Assembly (NCBI RefSeq): GCF_900240315.1
Contig: NZ_OEPZ01000002.1
Coordinates: 1-64,000, forward strand
Direction of reading: 5' to 3'
Length of the DNA: 64,000 nucleotides
Source: Dorea phocaeensis
Lineage (GTDB): Bacteria; Bacillota; Clostridia; Lachnospirales; Lachnospiraceae
How positions within the stretch are numbered: position 1 is the stretch's first letter; each line of letters begins with the position of its first letter. Under the pieces are notes generated by a model, which was given only the letters and a program-made list of their open reading frames with translations, did not search any database and was not told the origin of the DNA. This document shows positions 26,815 to 36,820 of this stretch, in pieces. The translations under genes and the position numbers were made by a program.

Positions 26815-28797
26815 TTAAATCAAACCACCAATTGACAAAAACAATGGGGCAAATACCAACGATACGATTGTCATCAACTTAATCAAAATATTGATAGACG
26901 GTCCGGAAGTATCTTTAAATGGATCTCCCACCGTATCTCCTACCACAGCGGCCTTATGCGCTTCACTTCCCTTCCCTCCATAATTTCCATCTTCTATGTA
27001 TTTTTTTGCGTTATCCCACGCGCCTCCTGCATTTGACATAAATATCGCCATCATCACTCCTGTCACCAATGCTCCGGCCAATAATCCCCCAAGTGCTCCA
27101 GGTCCAAGAACAATTCCAACTACCAGGGGAGCCGCTACCGCCATCACTCCCGGAACCAGCATTTCTTTTAATGCCGCCGTCGTAGAAATGGCAACACAGG
27201 ATTTGTAATCTGGCTTTACGGTTCCTTCCATAATCTCAGGATTCGCCCGAAACTGACGACGTACTTCCTCTATCATCTGATATGCCGCTTTTGATACAGA
27301 CTGCATTGTCATAGCTGAAAACAGAAACGGAAGCATTCCTCCAATCATAAGGCCGATAATAACACGGCTATCCAAAATATCAATAGATTTTAACTGCACC
27401 GCCTCCGCATATGACACGAACAACGCCAACGCTGTAAGAGCCGCAGATCCAATTGCGAAGCCTTTCCCCATTGCTGCCGTTGTATTTCCTACCGCATCCA
27501 ACCGATCTGTAATTTTACGAACATCTGACGGCAGACCTGACATTTCCGCAATTCCCCCTGCATTATCTGCAATTGGTCCATAAGCATCCACCGCAACTGT
27601 AATCGCCGTTGTAGATAACATACCTACCGCTGCCAGGGCAATTCCATACAAACCGCAGAACTGATACGCCACCAAAATACCTACACAAATCAAAAGAATC
27701 GGAATAGCCGTTGACTTCATTCCCACTGCAAGCCCACTAATAATCGTAGTTGCCGATCCCGTTTCTGACTGTTCCGCAATCTCTTTTACAGATTTATAAT
27801 CGCCGGAAGTATACACTTCCGTAATAATTCCAATCAAAAGTCCTACTACCAAACCAGATACAATAGCAATCGCTGCGTGGAAATTTCCAAAGAAATATTG
27901 ACTAAATACAAATGCCGCTACAAGTACCAATACACTAGATACGTAGGATCCCATTTTCAATGCCTTATGAGGATTGGATTTTTCGTCCCCTTTTACAAAA
28001 AATGTTCCTAAAATGGAAGCCAAAAGTCCCAAGCCTGCGATCATCAACGGGTAAACTGCTCCCGCTATCTCATAATATACAATGCCAAGCGTCAATGCAG
28101 AAATCAGTGCACCAACATAAGATTCAAATAAGTCCGCCCCCATTCCTGCCACATCTCCAACATTATCTCCCACATTATCCGCAATAACTGCAGGGTTTCT
28201 CGGATCATCTTCTGGAATTCCTGCTTCTACTTTTCCAACCAAATCGGCTCCCACGTCCGCCGCCTTCGTATAAATACCGCCGCCCACACGTGCAAATAAT
28301 GCAATCGATGATGCCCCCAAGCTAAAGCCTGATAGAACCTCAACATTTCCAGTCACTAGATAAATAACACTGACACCAAGCACGCCCAAACCTGCAACAC
28401 ACATTCCCATCACTGCCCCACCGGAAAATGCAATAGACAATGCCTGGTTCATCCCTTTTTCCTTCGCAGCATTTGCCGTTCGTACATTGGCTCTGGTAGC
28501 CACCGTCATCCCAAAATATCCGGCCAACGTAGAAAACAATGCCCCAACAACAAAGCAAATAGCTGTAATCCAGCTTCCCACGCCCACTCCAATCAACACA
28601 AACAAAATTGCCATAAAGAAAATAAGGATCTTGTACTCTGCAGCCAGAAACGCCTGCGCGCCCTCACTGATTGCAGATGCAATTTCTTTCATTTTCTTCG
28701 TTCCTGCACTTTGCCGATTCACTCGTGCTGCCAACACACATGCAAATAAAAGAGCTGCCACTGCAAAAACCGGAACAATGTTCAAAAACATTTCCAT
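26815..28797 (-). CDS. hppA: Membrane-bound ion-pumping pyrophosphatase
   Basis: Integral membrane pump that couples PPi hydrolysis to outward transport of H+ and/or Na+. 660 residues, about 16 membrane segments. The PPi-binding loops [21 protein letters not shown] and [12 protein letters not shown] are intact. [18 protein letters not shown] has Ala in the position that marks K+-stimulated enzymes, so it should be the K+-dependent type; Na+ versus H+ cannot be settled here. Ribosome site AGGGAGG precedes ATG. It would recycle PPi from biosynthesis or PPDK into an ion gradient that the Na+-coupled transporters nearby could use. Confidence 0.96.
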   Translation of the reverse strand: MEMFLNIVPVFAVAALLFACVLAARVNRQSAGTKKMKEIASAISEGAQAFLAAEYKILIFFMAILFVLIGVGVGSWITAICFVVGALFSTLAGYFGMTVATRANVRTANAAKEKGMNQALSIAFSGGAVMGMCVAGLGVLGVSVIYLVTGNVEVLSGFSLGASSIALFARVGGGIYTKAADVGADLVGKVEAGIPEDDPRNPAVIADNVGDNVGDVAGMGADLFESYVGALISALTLGIVYYEIAGAVYPLMIAGLGLLASILGTFFVKGDEKSNPHKALKMGSYVSSVLVLVAAFVFSQYFFGNFHAAIAIVSGLVVGLLIGIITEVYTSGDYKSVKEIAEQSETGSATTIISGLAVGMKSTAIPILLICVGILVAYQFCGLYGIALAAVGMLSTTAITVAVDAYGPIADNAGGIAEMSGLPSDVRKITDRLDAVGNTTAAMGKGFAIGSAALTALALFVSYAEAVQLKSIDILDSRVIIGLMIGGMLPFLFSAMTMQSVSKAAYQMIEEVRRQFRANPEIMEGTVKPDYKSCVAISTTAALKEMLVPGVMAVAAPLVVGIVLGPGALGGLLAGALVTGVMMAIFMSNAGGAWDNAKKYIEDGNYGGKGSEAHKAAVVGDTVGDPFKDTSGPSINILIKLMTIVSLVFAPLFLSIGGLI

Positions 28798-28956
28798 AAT
28801 ACAAAACCTCCCTTACATTTTCTGTGATTTCATATTATCACAAAATTTTGTTTTGTATATATATATATTTCTGTTTTTTTATCGATTTTGTTCTTTATTT
28901 TAGAACCAAGGGTTTATATACCGCAATTAAGCACATAACTTATTCTCCGTCCTTTC

Positions 28957-29018
28957 GTTTGGGACGTGTACATTTTCAAAAAAACTCCGTCCCCAATGAA
29001 ATTCACCCTGTCCCAAAC
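28957..29018 (-). repeat. Dispersed palindromic repeat, copy B
   Basis: Outer inverted repeat GTTTGGGAC/GTCCCAAAC enclosing the asymmetric arms GGGACGTGTAC and AAAAAAACTCCGTCCCC. On the minus strand it reads GGGACAGGG then GGGGACGGAGTTTTTTT, so it is inverted relative to copy A. Lies between the activase gene and hppA. Confidence 0.8.
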
Positions 29019-29021
29019 ATC

Positions 29022-29056
29022 AAAAAAAGAGAAGTCAGAATTATCTTGACTTCTCT
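29022..29056 (-). terminator. Terminator of the activase operon
   Basis: Stem AGAGAAGTCA (29029-29038) with TGACTTCTCT (29047-29056), followed on the minus strand by seven T. It includes the stop codon of the activase gene. Confidence 0.85.
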
Positions 29057-29802
29057 TCTGCTAAAAACGCCGCTCCCAAAGCGCCCGCATATCTTCCATG
29101 TTTGGTTGGATCTACATTCTGTCCAATTTTTTCAGACAAAATTTTTGTGAAATATTCGCTGCTGCTAAGCCCGCCCGTCAAAATTACTTTCTCCGGAAGA
29201 TTCTTCCTCTGGCTCAATTGTGCAACCTTAGCCGCCACAGAATCGACCACCCCTGCTGCAATATCCTCTCGTTTTCGTCCTTCTCCGATATAATTAATTA
29301 CTTCTGACTCCGCAAACACCGTACACAGAGAACTGATCGGAAGCACAGTTCCTTCTGCCGCCATATCAAACAATTCCTGAAGCGTCACGCCAAGTCGGTT
29401 TGCCATAATCTCCAAAAACTTTCCTGTTCCCGCAGAACATTTATCATTCATAAGGAAATCCTGTACCATTCCATGTTCTACCAGTATCACCTTCGTATCC
29501 TGTCCACCAACGTCAATGATTGCACAATTCTCACCTGCCATCTCTCTTCCGCCCCGTGCATGACAAGTAATCTCTGTAATTACATAATCAGCAAAATCAA
29601 CAGCTACACGTCCGTATCCAGTTGCCACAACCTTGGTATCATCCGACAGAACATCAATTCCATCTTCTTTCAGCCTTTCTTTAATTGTCTGGCAGGTCTC
29701 CTTACTGCTCCATCCTGTAGGCAATACAAACGCCGATTCTTTTTCTCCTCTGGTCACAACTTTGGAAGCTGTAGAACCAATATCAATTCCTACATAATTC
29801 AA
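29041..29802 (-). CDS. ATP-dependent activase of 2-hydroxyacyl-CoA dehydratase type
   Basis: 253-residue ASKHA-fold ATPase (BadF/BcrA/HgdC family) that holds one [4Fe-4S] cluster between two subunits and drives low-potential electrons into a partner by ATP hydrolysis. Seen: phosphate loops GIDIGSTASK and IIDVGGQDTK, the two cluster cysteines in NDKCSAGTGKF (Cys122) and SSLCTVFAESE (Cys160), and GGLSSSEYF. It starts at TTG 29802 with GAGG 9 bases upstream. It is the last gene of a set with a DUF3343 protein and a double-cubane-type reductase, so that reductase should be its partner, as for the YjiL/YjiM pair. Confidence 0.93.
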   Translation of the reverse strand: MNYVGIDIGSTASKVVTRGEKESAFVLPTGWSSKETCQTIKERLKEDGIDVLSDDTKVVATGYGRVAVDFADYVITEITCHARGGREMAGENCAIIDVGGQDTKVILVEHGMVQDFLMNDKCSAGTGKFLEIMANRLGVTLQELFDMAAEGTVLPISSLCTVFAESEVINYIGEGRKREDIAAGVVDSVAAKVAQLSQRKNLPEKVILTGGLSSSEYFTKILSEKIGQNVDPTKHGRYAGALGAAFLAEEKSR

Positions 29803-29818
29803 TATTCTCTACCTCTAT

Positions 29819-30079
29819 CTAACAATATTTATCCCGATGGGGATTAACATCCCTCTCAATAGCCGCAATCTTCAGAATCTCTATCTCATGTTCTGCAATG
29901 CAGTCTTCAATTGCCGGAATATCCTCTTCTCTTACCAAAAGAGAAATTCCACAGCACTTACTCGCAGCCCTTGGGGTCGGAGCAATTGTCGCTCTGACCC
30001 CAAGCTTTTTTAATTCCTGATATAAGCGCATGCCATTATCATGATTGGGAAATAAAACATAATGCTGAATCGTCTGCAT
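29819..30079 (-). CDS. DUF3343 protein, putative Se/S carrier
   Basis: 86-residue protein matching DUF3343, a small domain suggested to carry sulfur or selenium because it occurs with YedF-like and selenium-related genes. The hallmark pair is seen in ASKCCGISLLV (about 40-50). A lone cysteine ends the chain. It lies between the activase gene and the reductase gene on the same strand with short gaps, so it is part of the operon and may deliver sulfur for the cluster or for a substrate. That role is inference. Confidence 0.8.
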   Translation of the reverse strand: MQTIQHYVLFPNHDNGMRLYQELKKLGVRATIAPTPRAASKCCGISLLVREEDIPAIEDCIAEHEIEILKIAAIERDVNPHRDKYC

Positions 30080-30140
30080 TTTTTACTTCCTCTCTATCTG
30101 CCCATCTTCAAAATGGACTTTTATCTTCTCTTTCTGACAA

Positions 30141-31415
30141 TCAGTGATTCAGCATTTCAATAAATGCACTGACTCTGGTCCGAAGCTGCTGTGCATCACT
30201 GTCTGTATAATCTGTCTCAATACTCAGCACAGGAATACCAGCTTCCTTCAACGCCCGCTCTACAAAGTAGCCTTCTGTATCGTACAGATTACAGAATTTC
30301 AGATTTACATCCACAATTCCGTCCACCTTATATTCCTTCGCCAACCGAAGAATATCATCAATTCGGCCTTCATTTGGTGTAAAACATGCACAATTGATCT
30401 TCATATACCGCTCTGCCAATGCTTGAATCTGATCATCAACCGTTTCCTTTGTCTCATCTACCAGATTTTCAAAATAACGTGTTCCGGTACACATTTCTTC
30501 ACAGACAACCACACCGCCACTGGTCTCTATAATATTATGCAACTTCCAGTTCGGAATTGCAAGTGGTGTTCCAGTCAGCATAATCCGTTTCGTTCCAGCC
30601 GGTACCACGCTGACTCCATTTTCCACTCTCTGTTCCAATTCATCACAAAGTGCATTTGTCATCTGCGTAAATCTTGCCGGATCGTCATAGAATGCGATCT
30701 GGGAAATAAGAAGCGCATCTCTTCCACTGATCGGAACCACATCCTGCTTCCTTGTATGATACAGTCTCTCCAGCGCTTTTCGCTTACTGTTAATAAGCTT
30801 TATACTCTTTGCTAGTTTCTCTGCTGTCACCTGATTTCCTGTAAATTCCTCTACCTTATTCTTAAAATCAGCAATTTCTTCTGCCCATGTCTGTACATCT
30901 TTGGCCCGTTTCATCTGAGGAAGGTTCATCACATAAACCGGAACGTCCTCTCCTAAAATTTCCCATGCCTTTTTCTTACCGTCACAGGTAGTTTCACCTA
31001 CATACATATCGGCAATTCTGAAAAACGGACACGTCCGATCCAACCTTGCTCCAACAGAGGCTTTAATTAACGGACAGGTATTCGTTGGAAGTACCTTTTC
31101 TCCACCCGGTACCCAGAACTGGGATCCGCCACACAGCCCGGTAGCAATTGCATCCGCTGCAAACACAATTTCATCCGGAACATAAACACAAAATGTTCCA
31201 AATACTTTACCGCCCTTTTCCTGATGCTCAATTAGTTCTGCCGGACGGATTCCATGAATATCTGCAACTACCATATTATAGTAATCCATTCCCTCCGGAC
31301 GGTTTTCCTGCGACAGGTAAACATCTCCAAATGCCTGTGGAAGCACAGCACATAATTGATCATGCATTTCCACATCCATACCAAGATCTTCCCACATCTT
31401 ACGATAATCAGCCAT
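30141..31415 (-). CDS. Double-cubane-cluster-type reductase (HgdB/YjiM family)
   Basis: 424-residue member of the 2-hydroxyacyl-CoA dehydratase D-subunit family in its stand-alone form, like E. coli YjiM and the Carboxydothermus double-cubane cluster protein, which hold an [8Fe-9S] cluster and reduce small substrates with an ATP-driven partner. There are twelve cysteines; likely ligands are among Cys76, 95, 114, 129, 144, 305, 309, 342, 344 and 375 (for example LPTNTCPLIKAS, NCACFTPNEG, NLKFCNLYDTEG). I choose ATG 31415 with AAGGAGG ahead; the frame extends to 31433. There is no second dehydratase subunit nearby, so true hydroxyacyl-CoA dehydration is unlikely. The substrate is unknown. Confidence 0.85.
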   Translation of the reverse strand: MADYRKMWEDLGMDVEMHDQLCAVLPQAFGDVYLSQENRPEGMDYYNMVVADIHGIRPAELIEHQEKGGKVFGTFCVYVPDEIVFAADAIATGLCGGSQFWVPGGEKVLPTNTCPLIKASVGARLDRTCPFFRIADMYVGETTCDGKKKAWEILGEDVPVYVMNLPQMKRAKDVQTWAEEIADFKNKVEEFTGNQVTAEKLAKSIKLINSKRKALERLYHTRKQDVVPISGRDALLISQIAFYDDPARFTQMTNALCDELEQRVENGVSVVPAGTKRIMLTGTPLAIPNWKLHNIIETSGGVVVCEEMCTGTRYFENLVDETKETVDDQIQALAERYMKINCACFTPNEGRIDDILRLAKEYKVDGIVDVNLKFCNLYDTEGYFVERALKEAGIPVLSIETDYTDSDAQQLRTRVSAFIEMLNH

Positions 31416-31570
31416 TTTCTTTCCTCCTTGCATCTTTGCTTCGCTATTCTCCTGTGATTCTTCCGAATCCTATTACCAATACCGTATCATGTTTCCAGCA
31501 TACGAGCAATGGGAGCAAGATGCCCGGGCGATCGTTTTTTTTGATATATTCACAAATATATTTGCATTTT

Positions 31571-32725
31571 CTATACTGAGAGCAATTCTCGAATTCCATC
31601 TGTGCAGTGCTCAACCTCTTCCTGCGTATTTGCCGCGCTAAACGCAAACCGCACGGTTCCCTGGGGATAGGTTCTAAGTGTCTGATGCGCAAGCGGCGCA
31701 CAGTGAAGTCCAACCCTTGTCATCACTCCGTACTGCTGTTCCAGTTCAAATGCCATAACCGCATTATCTTTTTCTAAAAAATCCAACGACACGACTGCTA
31801 CACGATCTTTTATGTTCTGTTTTCCTACAATTCTTACTCCCGGAATACTTCTAACCCGATCAAGGAACTGCCTGGTAAGTTCCATTTTCTTTTCATGGAG
31901 AGTCGAAAGACCCGTTCGCTCCAGATAAGAAAGCGCTGCATTTAACCCTATAATCCCCGGAAGATTCATCGTACCACTTTCATATTTATCCGGAAGTGTT
32001 CCTGGCATTTCAAGAGAATCCGACTGACTTCCTGTACCACCCGAAATATAAGGAATCATTTCTTTATCTAGTTCTTCTGTCAACAAAAAACCGCCTATTC
32101 CCTGCGGGCCAAGCAGTCCTTTATGCCCGGTAAAAGCAAGAAAATCAATTCCACACTCCTCCATATTTACCGGAATCGTACCTGCACTCTGAGCCGAGTC
32201 CACTACGAACCAAAGATGATGACGCTTACAAACCTCTCCTATTTCCCGAACCGGAAGCACCGTTCCACACACATTGGATGCATGCAACACAATAACTGCC
32301 CGAGTATGAGGCTTTATCGCCCGCTCTACCGCCTCCGGCGCCACACTTCCATCCAATTCTGTGTGCACCACATCATACGTAATCCCCCGCGACTTCATCT
32401 GTGTAAGCGGACGCATCACCGCATTGTGTTCCAATCCCGAAACCAATACATGATCTCCCTCTTTTAAGAAACCTTTGATAAAATAATTCAAAGAATACGT
32501 AATTCCGGGGGTAAAGATCACACGCCTGGAATCCGATGCATGAAACAGCTTTGCCAACTGATCACGGGTCTGAAGCACCAATCCTTCTACCTCATATGCC
32601 CCTTCGTAATTTCCACGGTTAATGTTAAACGCTCCCGTCATCAGAAGTTCTGACATTGCCTCTGCTACCTCTGGTGCTTTCGGCCAGGAAGTACTTCCAT
32701 TGTCAAAATAAATCTTATTCTCCAT
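31571..32725 (-). CDS. Class V aminotransferase / cysteine desulfurase-like
   Basis: PLP enzyme of the aminotransferase class V fold, nearest in type to the cysteine desulfurase-like TIGR01977 (EF2568) clade. It may release sulfur from cysteine or selenium from selenocysteine. The PLP lysine is in FTGHKGLLGPQG (Lys202 from the chosen start), the PLP aspartate in FVVDSAQSAG, and a cysteine lies in VGLHCAPLAH near the active-site loop. ATG 32725 has GAGG 7 bases ahead; TTG 32731 is the other option. It overlaps truA by 11 bases and precedes the reductase gene by 155 bases, a gap with no clear gene or terminator. Confidence 0.87.
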   Translation of the reverse strand: MENKIYFDNGSTSWPKAPEVAEAMSELLMTGAFNINRGNYEGAYEVEGLVLQTRDQLAKLFHASDSRRVIFTPGITYSLNYFIKGFLKEGDHVLVSGLEHNAVMRPLTQMKSRGITYDVVHTELDGSVAPEAVERAIKPHTRAVIVLHASNVCGTVLPVREIGEVCKRHHLWFVVDSAQSAGTIPVNMEECGIDFLAFTGHKGLLGPQGIGGFLLTEELDKEMIPYISGGTGSQSDSLEMPGTLPDKYESGTMNLPGIIGLNAALSYLERTGLSTLHEKKMELTRQFLDRVRSIPGVRIVGKQNIKDRVAVVSLDFLEKDNAVMAFELEQQYGVMTRVGLHCAPLAHQTLRTYPQGTVRFAFSAANTQEEVEHCTDGIRELLSV

Positions 32726-33458
32726 AATCAATCCTCACTAACACCAAACCTTGCGGAGGCGCTGTTACCCCCGCCTCCGTCCGTTCCTTTGCCTCCAGTA
32801 TTTCCTTTACTTTCTCCGGTTTATAGAACCCCCTTCCGACACGAATCAACGTCCCCGCAATAATCCGAACCATATTATAAAGAAAGCCATTTCCCGTGAC
32901 CCGAATCACGATTTCTCGTCCTTCCCTATCAATTTCAATTCGATCCACCGTCCGCACCGTGCTTTCCACATTGGTCCGCACATTACAGAAGCTTGCGAAA
33001 TCATGCTCTCCCACCAAATATGCTGCCGCTTCCCGCATCTTCTCAATGTCCATAGGAAAAGAGACAAACGCCGTGTACTGGCGCCGTAGCGGGTTTTTCG
33101 TCTGATCATTGTAAATTCGATATTCATATGTCTTTGTCACCTTACTCTGATACCTCGGATGCCAATCGCAGGGGACTTCCTCTGATTTCACAACCACAAT
33201 ATCTTCCGGAAGGCGCTGATTCAATGCATAAGCTATTCGTTCTGCCGGTATCGAAGATTCCGTATCAAATACCGCTACATTTCCAAGAGCATGTACCCCT
33301 GAATCGGTTCGGCTTGCGCCGATAATACGTATCTCCTCTCCCGTTAATTTGCATAATGCTTTATTCAAAACTTCTTCAATTGTAATTCCATTGGGCTGGA
33401 TCTGCCAGCCACAGTAATTTGTGCCGTCATATGCAACAACAATTCTGACTCTTTTCAT
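32715..33458 (-). CDS. truA: tRNA pseudouridine synthase A (first copy)
   Basis: Makes pseudouridine at positions 38-40 of tRNA anticodon stems. 247 residues with the catalytic aspartate in GASRTDSGVHA (near 52), YDGTNYCGWQ at the N-terminus and TGNGFLYNMVRII. Ribosome site GGAGG lies before ATG. In many Firmicutes truA directly follows ecfT, as here, apart from an inserted repeat (copy C). A second truA-type gene is at 46.1 kb. Confidence 0.94.
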   Translation of the reverse strand: MKRVRIVVAYDGTNYCGWQIQPNGITIEEVLNKALCKLTGEEIRIIGASRTDSGVHALGNVAVFDTESSIPAERIAYALNQRLPEDIVVVKSEEVPCDWHPRYQSKVTKTYEYRIYNDQTKNPLRRQYTAFVSFPMDIEKMREAAAYLVGEHDFASFCNVRTNVESTVRTVDRIEIDREGREIVIRVTGNGFLYNMVRIIAGTLIRVGRGFYKPEKVKEILEAKERTEAGVTAPPQGLVLVRIDYGE

Positions 33459-33469
33459 GCTAAACCTCC

Positions 33470-33527
33470 AGGGACAGGGTAATTCTTAATCGGGGACGGA
33501 GTTTTTTGCAAAAAACTCCGTCCCCGA
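33470..33527 (+). repeat. Dispersed palindromic repeat, copy C
   Basis: AGGGACAGGG (33470-33479) followed by a perfect 38-bp palindrome (33490-33527) of TCGGGGACGGAGTTTTTT and its complement. It sits between ecfT and truA, inside what is normally one operon, and could attenuate transcription into truA. Confidence 0.85.
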
Positions 33528-33533
33528 CGACAA

Positions 33534-34358
33534 TTAAAACACCCACACATGCAGTGGTACGTACCTTCCTATTACGAACACCGCTATTACATATACAATT
33601 ACAACAACATAAGCAATTCTATCCCGTTTCTCATAATGAAGTGGCTTCATCTTAGTGCGACCGTCACCGCCCCGATAACATCTTGCCTCCATTGCCATTG
33701 CCAGATCATTTGCCCGCCTAAATGCCGATACAAACAATGGCACGAGAATTGGAATCATGTTTTTGGCACGCTGAATGATATTTCCATTTTCCAGATCTGC
33801 TCCACGAGCGATTTGTGCCTTCATAATTTTATCCGTCTCTTCCAAAAGAATTGGAATGAAGCGAAGCGCGATAGACATAATCATCGCCACTTCATGTACC
33901 GGTACGTGAATTTTATTCAACGGATGAAGTAATTTTTCAATTCCGTCCGTCAGCTCATTCGGCGTTGTTGTAAACGTCATAAGCGATGAGCCAATGATCA
34001 AATAGATCAAACGTACCGCCATATAAACCGCCGTCTGAAGACCACCTTCTGTGATGGTAAAAATCCATGCATGAAATAATACTTCCCCATCTCTCGTCAG
34101 AAACAGATTGAAAATCACTGTAATCATCAACAGCATAATAACCGGTTTTAATCCCTTTACAATATAGGAAAACGGAACCTTCGACAAACGAATTACAACC
34201 GCCAAAAATAATGTTGCCACAATATATCCTGGAATACTCTTAAATAAAAACAAAGAAACCAGATATAAAAGTGTAGAAACAAGTTTCACTCTGGGATCCA
34301 ACCGATGCAAAATGCTCTTCGCCGGATAATATTGTCCTATTGTTATATCTCTTATCAT
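33534..34358 (-). CDS. ecfT: Energy-coupling factor transporter transmembrane protein EcfT
   Basis: The T component of ECF vitamin/metal importers, which links S components to the two ATPases. 274 residues with about five to six membrane segments and the coupling-helix signatures ARGADLENG and EARCYRGGDGRTK (the A-R-G motif pair). It overlaps ecfA2 by 4 bases (ATGA). With ecfA1 and ecfA2 it forms the shared energising module that S components encoded elsewhere, such as the one at 18.7-19.2 kb, would use. Confidence 0.94.
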   Translation of the reverse strand: MIRDITIGQYYPAKSILHRLDPRVKLVSTLLYLVSLFLFKSIPGYIVATLFLAVVIRLSKVPFSYIVKGLKPVIMLLMITVIFNLFLTRDGEVLFHAWIFTITEGGLQTAVYMAVRLIYLIIGSSLMTFTTTPNELTDGIEKLLHPLNKIHVPVHEVAMIMSIALRFIPILLEETDKIMKAQIARGADLENGNIIQRAKNMIPILVPLFVSAFRRANDLAMAMEARCYRGGDGRTKMKPLHYEKRDRIAYVVVIVYVIAVFVIGRYVPLHVWVF

Positions 34359-35209
34359 TTCCTCTTCTCCAAGGCATGCATAATTTCTTCTGCCGCTTCT
34401 TCTATCGTCGTAATATTCGTTTTTACATCCAACCCCTGCTCTTTCAAATCATGCATAATGTATGTGACTTGAGGCGCTGCAAGACCGATTTTTTCTAACT
34501 CTTTATAGTGCGCAAAAACCTCCACCGGTTTTCCATTATACTGAACCTGTCCTTTATTCATCACGATAATGCGATCTGCATATCGTGCGATATCTTCCAT
34601 ACTATGGGAAACCAAAATAACCGTCAGATCAGATTGCTTATGAAGATAAGCAATCTGATCCAAAATATCATCCCGCCCCTTAGGATCCAGACCAGCTGTC
34701 GGTTCATCCAACACCAATACTTTCGGACGCATTGCCAATACCCCGGCAATTGCCACCCGTCGCTTTTGCCCTCCAGACAATTCAAATGGAGAAGCTTTAT
34801 AATATTTTTCTTTTAGTCCCACTAACTTCAGTGCCTCTAATGCCCGCGCCTTGCACTCTTCTGGTGACAACCCTTGATTTTTCGGTCCAAAACACACATC
34901 CGTCATCACGTCCACTTCAAACAACTGATGCTCCGGATATTGAAATACCAGGCCCACTTGATTGCGAAGCTCCCGCATCGGATATCCCTCTTCGTAAATA
35001 TTTCTTCCTTCATAATACAATGCGCCACTGGTAGCTTTTACCAAGCCATTCAGGTGCTGAATCAAAGTGGATTTTCCGGAGCCCGTATGGCCAATAAGCC
35101 CGACAAATTCTCCATGTGGTATCTCCAGACAAATATCCTTAAGGGCATGCTTTTCATAAGCTGTCCCCTGGCTGTATACATAATTTAAATGTTCTAATTT
35201 AATCGACAT
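34355..35209 (-). CDS. ecfA2: ECF transporter ATPase A2
   Basis: Cytoplasmic ABC ATPase subunit. 284 residues with Walker A GHTGSGKS (40-47), a Q loop, signature [13 protein letters not shown] and Walker [13 protein letters not shown]. It overlaps ecfA1 by 16 bases and ecfT by 4, so the three are translationally coupled. Confidence 0.95.
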   Translation of the reverse strand: MSIKLEHLNYVYSQGTAYEKHALKDICLEIPHGEFVGLIGHTGSGKSTLIQHLNGLVKATSGALYYEGRNIYEEGYPMRELRNQVGLVFQYPEHQLFEVDVMTDVCFGPKNQGLSPEECKARALEALKLVGLKEKYYKASPFELSGGQKRRVAIAGVLAMRPKVLVLDEPTAGLDPKGRDDILDQIAYLHKQSDLTVILVSHSMEDIARYADRIIVMNKGQVQYNGKPVEVFAHYKELEKIGLAAPQVTYIMHDLKEQGLDVKTNITTIEEAAEEIMHALEKRK

Positions 35210-36045
35210 ATCGCATCCACCAATTCTTCTTTTTTCAAGATTCCCGCCGGTATTTCAAGACCTTTCTTTCGCAAGAGATCCGAAAGCACCGTCACCTGCG
35301 GAACATCCAAACGATATTCCTTTAACTTGTCCACCTGAGCAAATACTTCCCGCGGCGAGCCTTTCATCACAACGTGTCCATGATCCATTACATAAACCTG
35401 ATCTGCATCCACTACTTCTTCCATATAATGGGTAATTAGAATCACCGTTACATGCTTTTTTTCACGCAGTTTCTGTACTGTCTTTAGAACTTCTTTTCTT
35501 CCCACAGGATCCAACATTGCTGTTGGTTCATCTAATACAATACATTTTGGTTCCATCGCAACGACTCCAGCAATTGCCACTCGCTGCTTTTGTCCTCCGG
35601 ATAACTTATTTGGCGAATGATGGCGATATTCTATCATTCCAACCGCCTTCAAGCTTTCCTCCACTCGGCTCCAGATTTCATCTGTTGGTACTCCCAGGTT
35701 TTCCGGACCAAATCCCACATCTTCCTCTACAACAGTTCCGATAATCTGATTATCCGGATTTTGGAAAACCATCCCCGCCGACTGACGAACCTCCCACAGA
35801 TTTTCGGGATCTTTGGTATCCTTTCCATCCACCCACATGGTCCCTTCTGTCGGAACCAAAATCGCATTCATATGCTTGGCCAGCGTAGATTTTCCCGATC
35901 CATTATGACCTAGAATCGCAATAAACTGCCCTTCCTTTACGTCAATGTCTACGCCGTCGATGGCACGCGACATTCCGATTACATTGCCTTCTTCATCTCG
36001 TTTTTCATATTCATATACCAGTCGCTCCGTCTGAACCATACCCAT
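35194..36045 (-). CDS. ecfA1: ECF transporter ATPase A1
   Basis: First ATPase of the EcfA1-A2 heterodimer. From ATG 36045 (GGAGG 9 bases ahead) it has 283 residues with Walker A GHNGSGKS (46-53), signature [13 protein letters not shown] and Walker [13 protein letters not shown]. The frame is open to 36231, but that extension crosses a hairpin, has no ribosome site and is unlike ABC ATPases. The operon here follows a cyclophilin gene and not the ribosomal genes that often precede it. Confidence 0.95.
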   Translation of the reverse strand: MGMVQTERLVYEYEKRDEEGNVIGMSRAIDGVDIDVKEGQFIAILGHNGSGKSTLAKHMNAILVPTEGTMWVDGKDTKDPENLWEVRQSAGMVFQNPDNQIIGTVVEEDVGFGPENLGVPTDEIWSRVEESLKAVGMIEYRHHSPNKLSGGQKQRVAIAGVVAMEPKCIVLDEPTAMLDPVGRKEVLKTVQKLREKKHVTVILITHYMEEVVDADQVYVMDHGHVVMKGSPREVFAQVDKLKEYRLDVPQVTVLSDLLRKKGLEIPAGILKKEELVDAICRLN

Positions 36046-36197
36046 AAACAGCCGCCTCCACCCTGCTTTTACGTTAACTCTTTTCCTATTGTACGTTATC
36101 ATTTCCTTTTTTGCAAGCGCAATCCCCATCTTGGCAGCAATGGTTTCTTCTAAAAATCCGCTCAAAGAGATGCTCTGCCGATCCTTTAGATAAAAGA

Positions 36198-36233
36198 AAT
36201 GTGCGATACCATTCTGATAGATACCGCACATTT
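36198..36233 (-). terminator. Probable terminator after the cyclophilin gene
   Basis: Arms AAATGTGCG (36198-36206) and CGCACATTT (36225-36233) with a T-rich tail on the minus strand, 16 bases past the stop at 36249. It separates the gene from the ecf operon. Confidence 0.6.
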
Positions 36234-36248
36234 TTATTCCTTTGTCTT

Positions 36249-36767
36249 TTACATCTTTTCCGGTTCCGGATAATCCACACCCATGGTGTCAACCGTCACT
36301 TTTTTCATTCTCTGCACATTTAACGGTCTGTCACTGTAATCTGTATCCGTCTCAGCAATCTTATTAACAACATCCATTCCCTCAATAACCTTTCCAAATG
36401 CTGCATAAGCACCGTCAAGATGCGGTGAATTCTTGTGCATAATGAAGAACTGAGATCCTGCTGAATCTGGATGCATTGCTCTTGCCATTGACAGAACACC
36501 TTCTGTATGTGCTAATGCATTTGGGAATCCATTCTGTGCAAACTCTCCTTTAATCTGATATCCCGGTCCCCCCATTCCGGTTCCATCCGGGCATCCGCCC
36601 TGAATCATAAAACCACGGATAACACGGTGAAAACTCAGACCGTCATAGTACCCCTTCTTTACCAATGAAATAAAATTATTTACTGTATTAGCAGCAATCT
36701 CCGGATAAAGCTCCGCTTTCATAATATCTCCATTTTCCATTTCAATTGTAACAACTGGATTTGCCAT
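36249..36767 (-). CDS. ppiB: Peptidyl-prolyl cis-trans isomerase, cyclophilin type
   Basis: Cytoplasmic cyclophilin that speeds proline isomerisation during folding. 172 residues; family motifs are [19 protein letters not shown], the catalytic Arg/Phe pair in this stretch, and [16 protein letters not shown]. No signal peptide. Ribosome site GAGAGGG lies before ATG. It is 53 bases downstream of the arylsulfotransferase-like gene and may be read with it. Confidence 0.95.
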   Translation of the reverse strand: MANPVVTIEMENGDIMKAELYPEIAANTVNNFISLVKKGYYDGLSFHRVIRGFMIQGGCPDGTGMGGPGYQIKGEFAQNGFPNALAHTEGVLSMARAMHPDSAGSQFFIMHKNSPHLDGAYAAFGKVIEGMDVVNKIAETDTDYSDRPLNVQRMKKVTVDTMGVDYPEPEKM

Positions 36768-36820
36768 TATTTGTTCCCTCTCTTTATCATAAATTTCAAA
36801 TTTCTTTTTATTGTAACGGA

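Noticed and set aside
31434-31570. Possible small Cys-containing frame in the gap between the aminotransferase and reductase genes
   Set aside because: Only non-standard or unsupported starts, no ribosome site, and no resemblance to a known family.
36046-36231. N-terminal extension of EcfA1
   Set aside because: It crosses a terminator-like hairpin and has no ABC ATPase similarity; GGAGG supports 36045.
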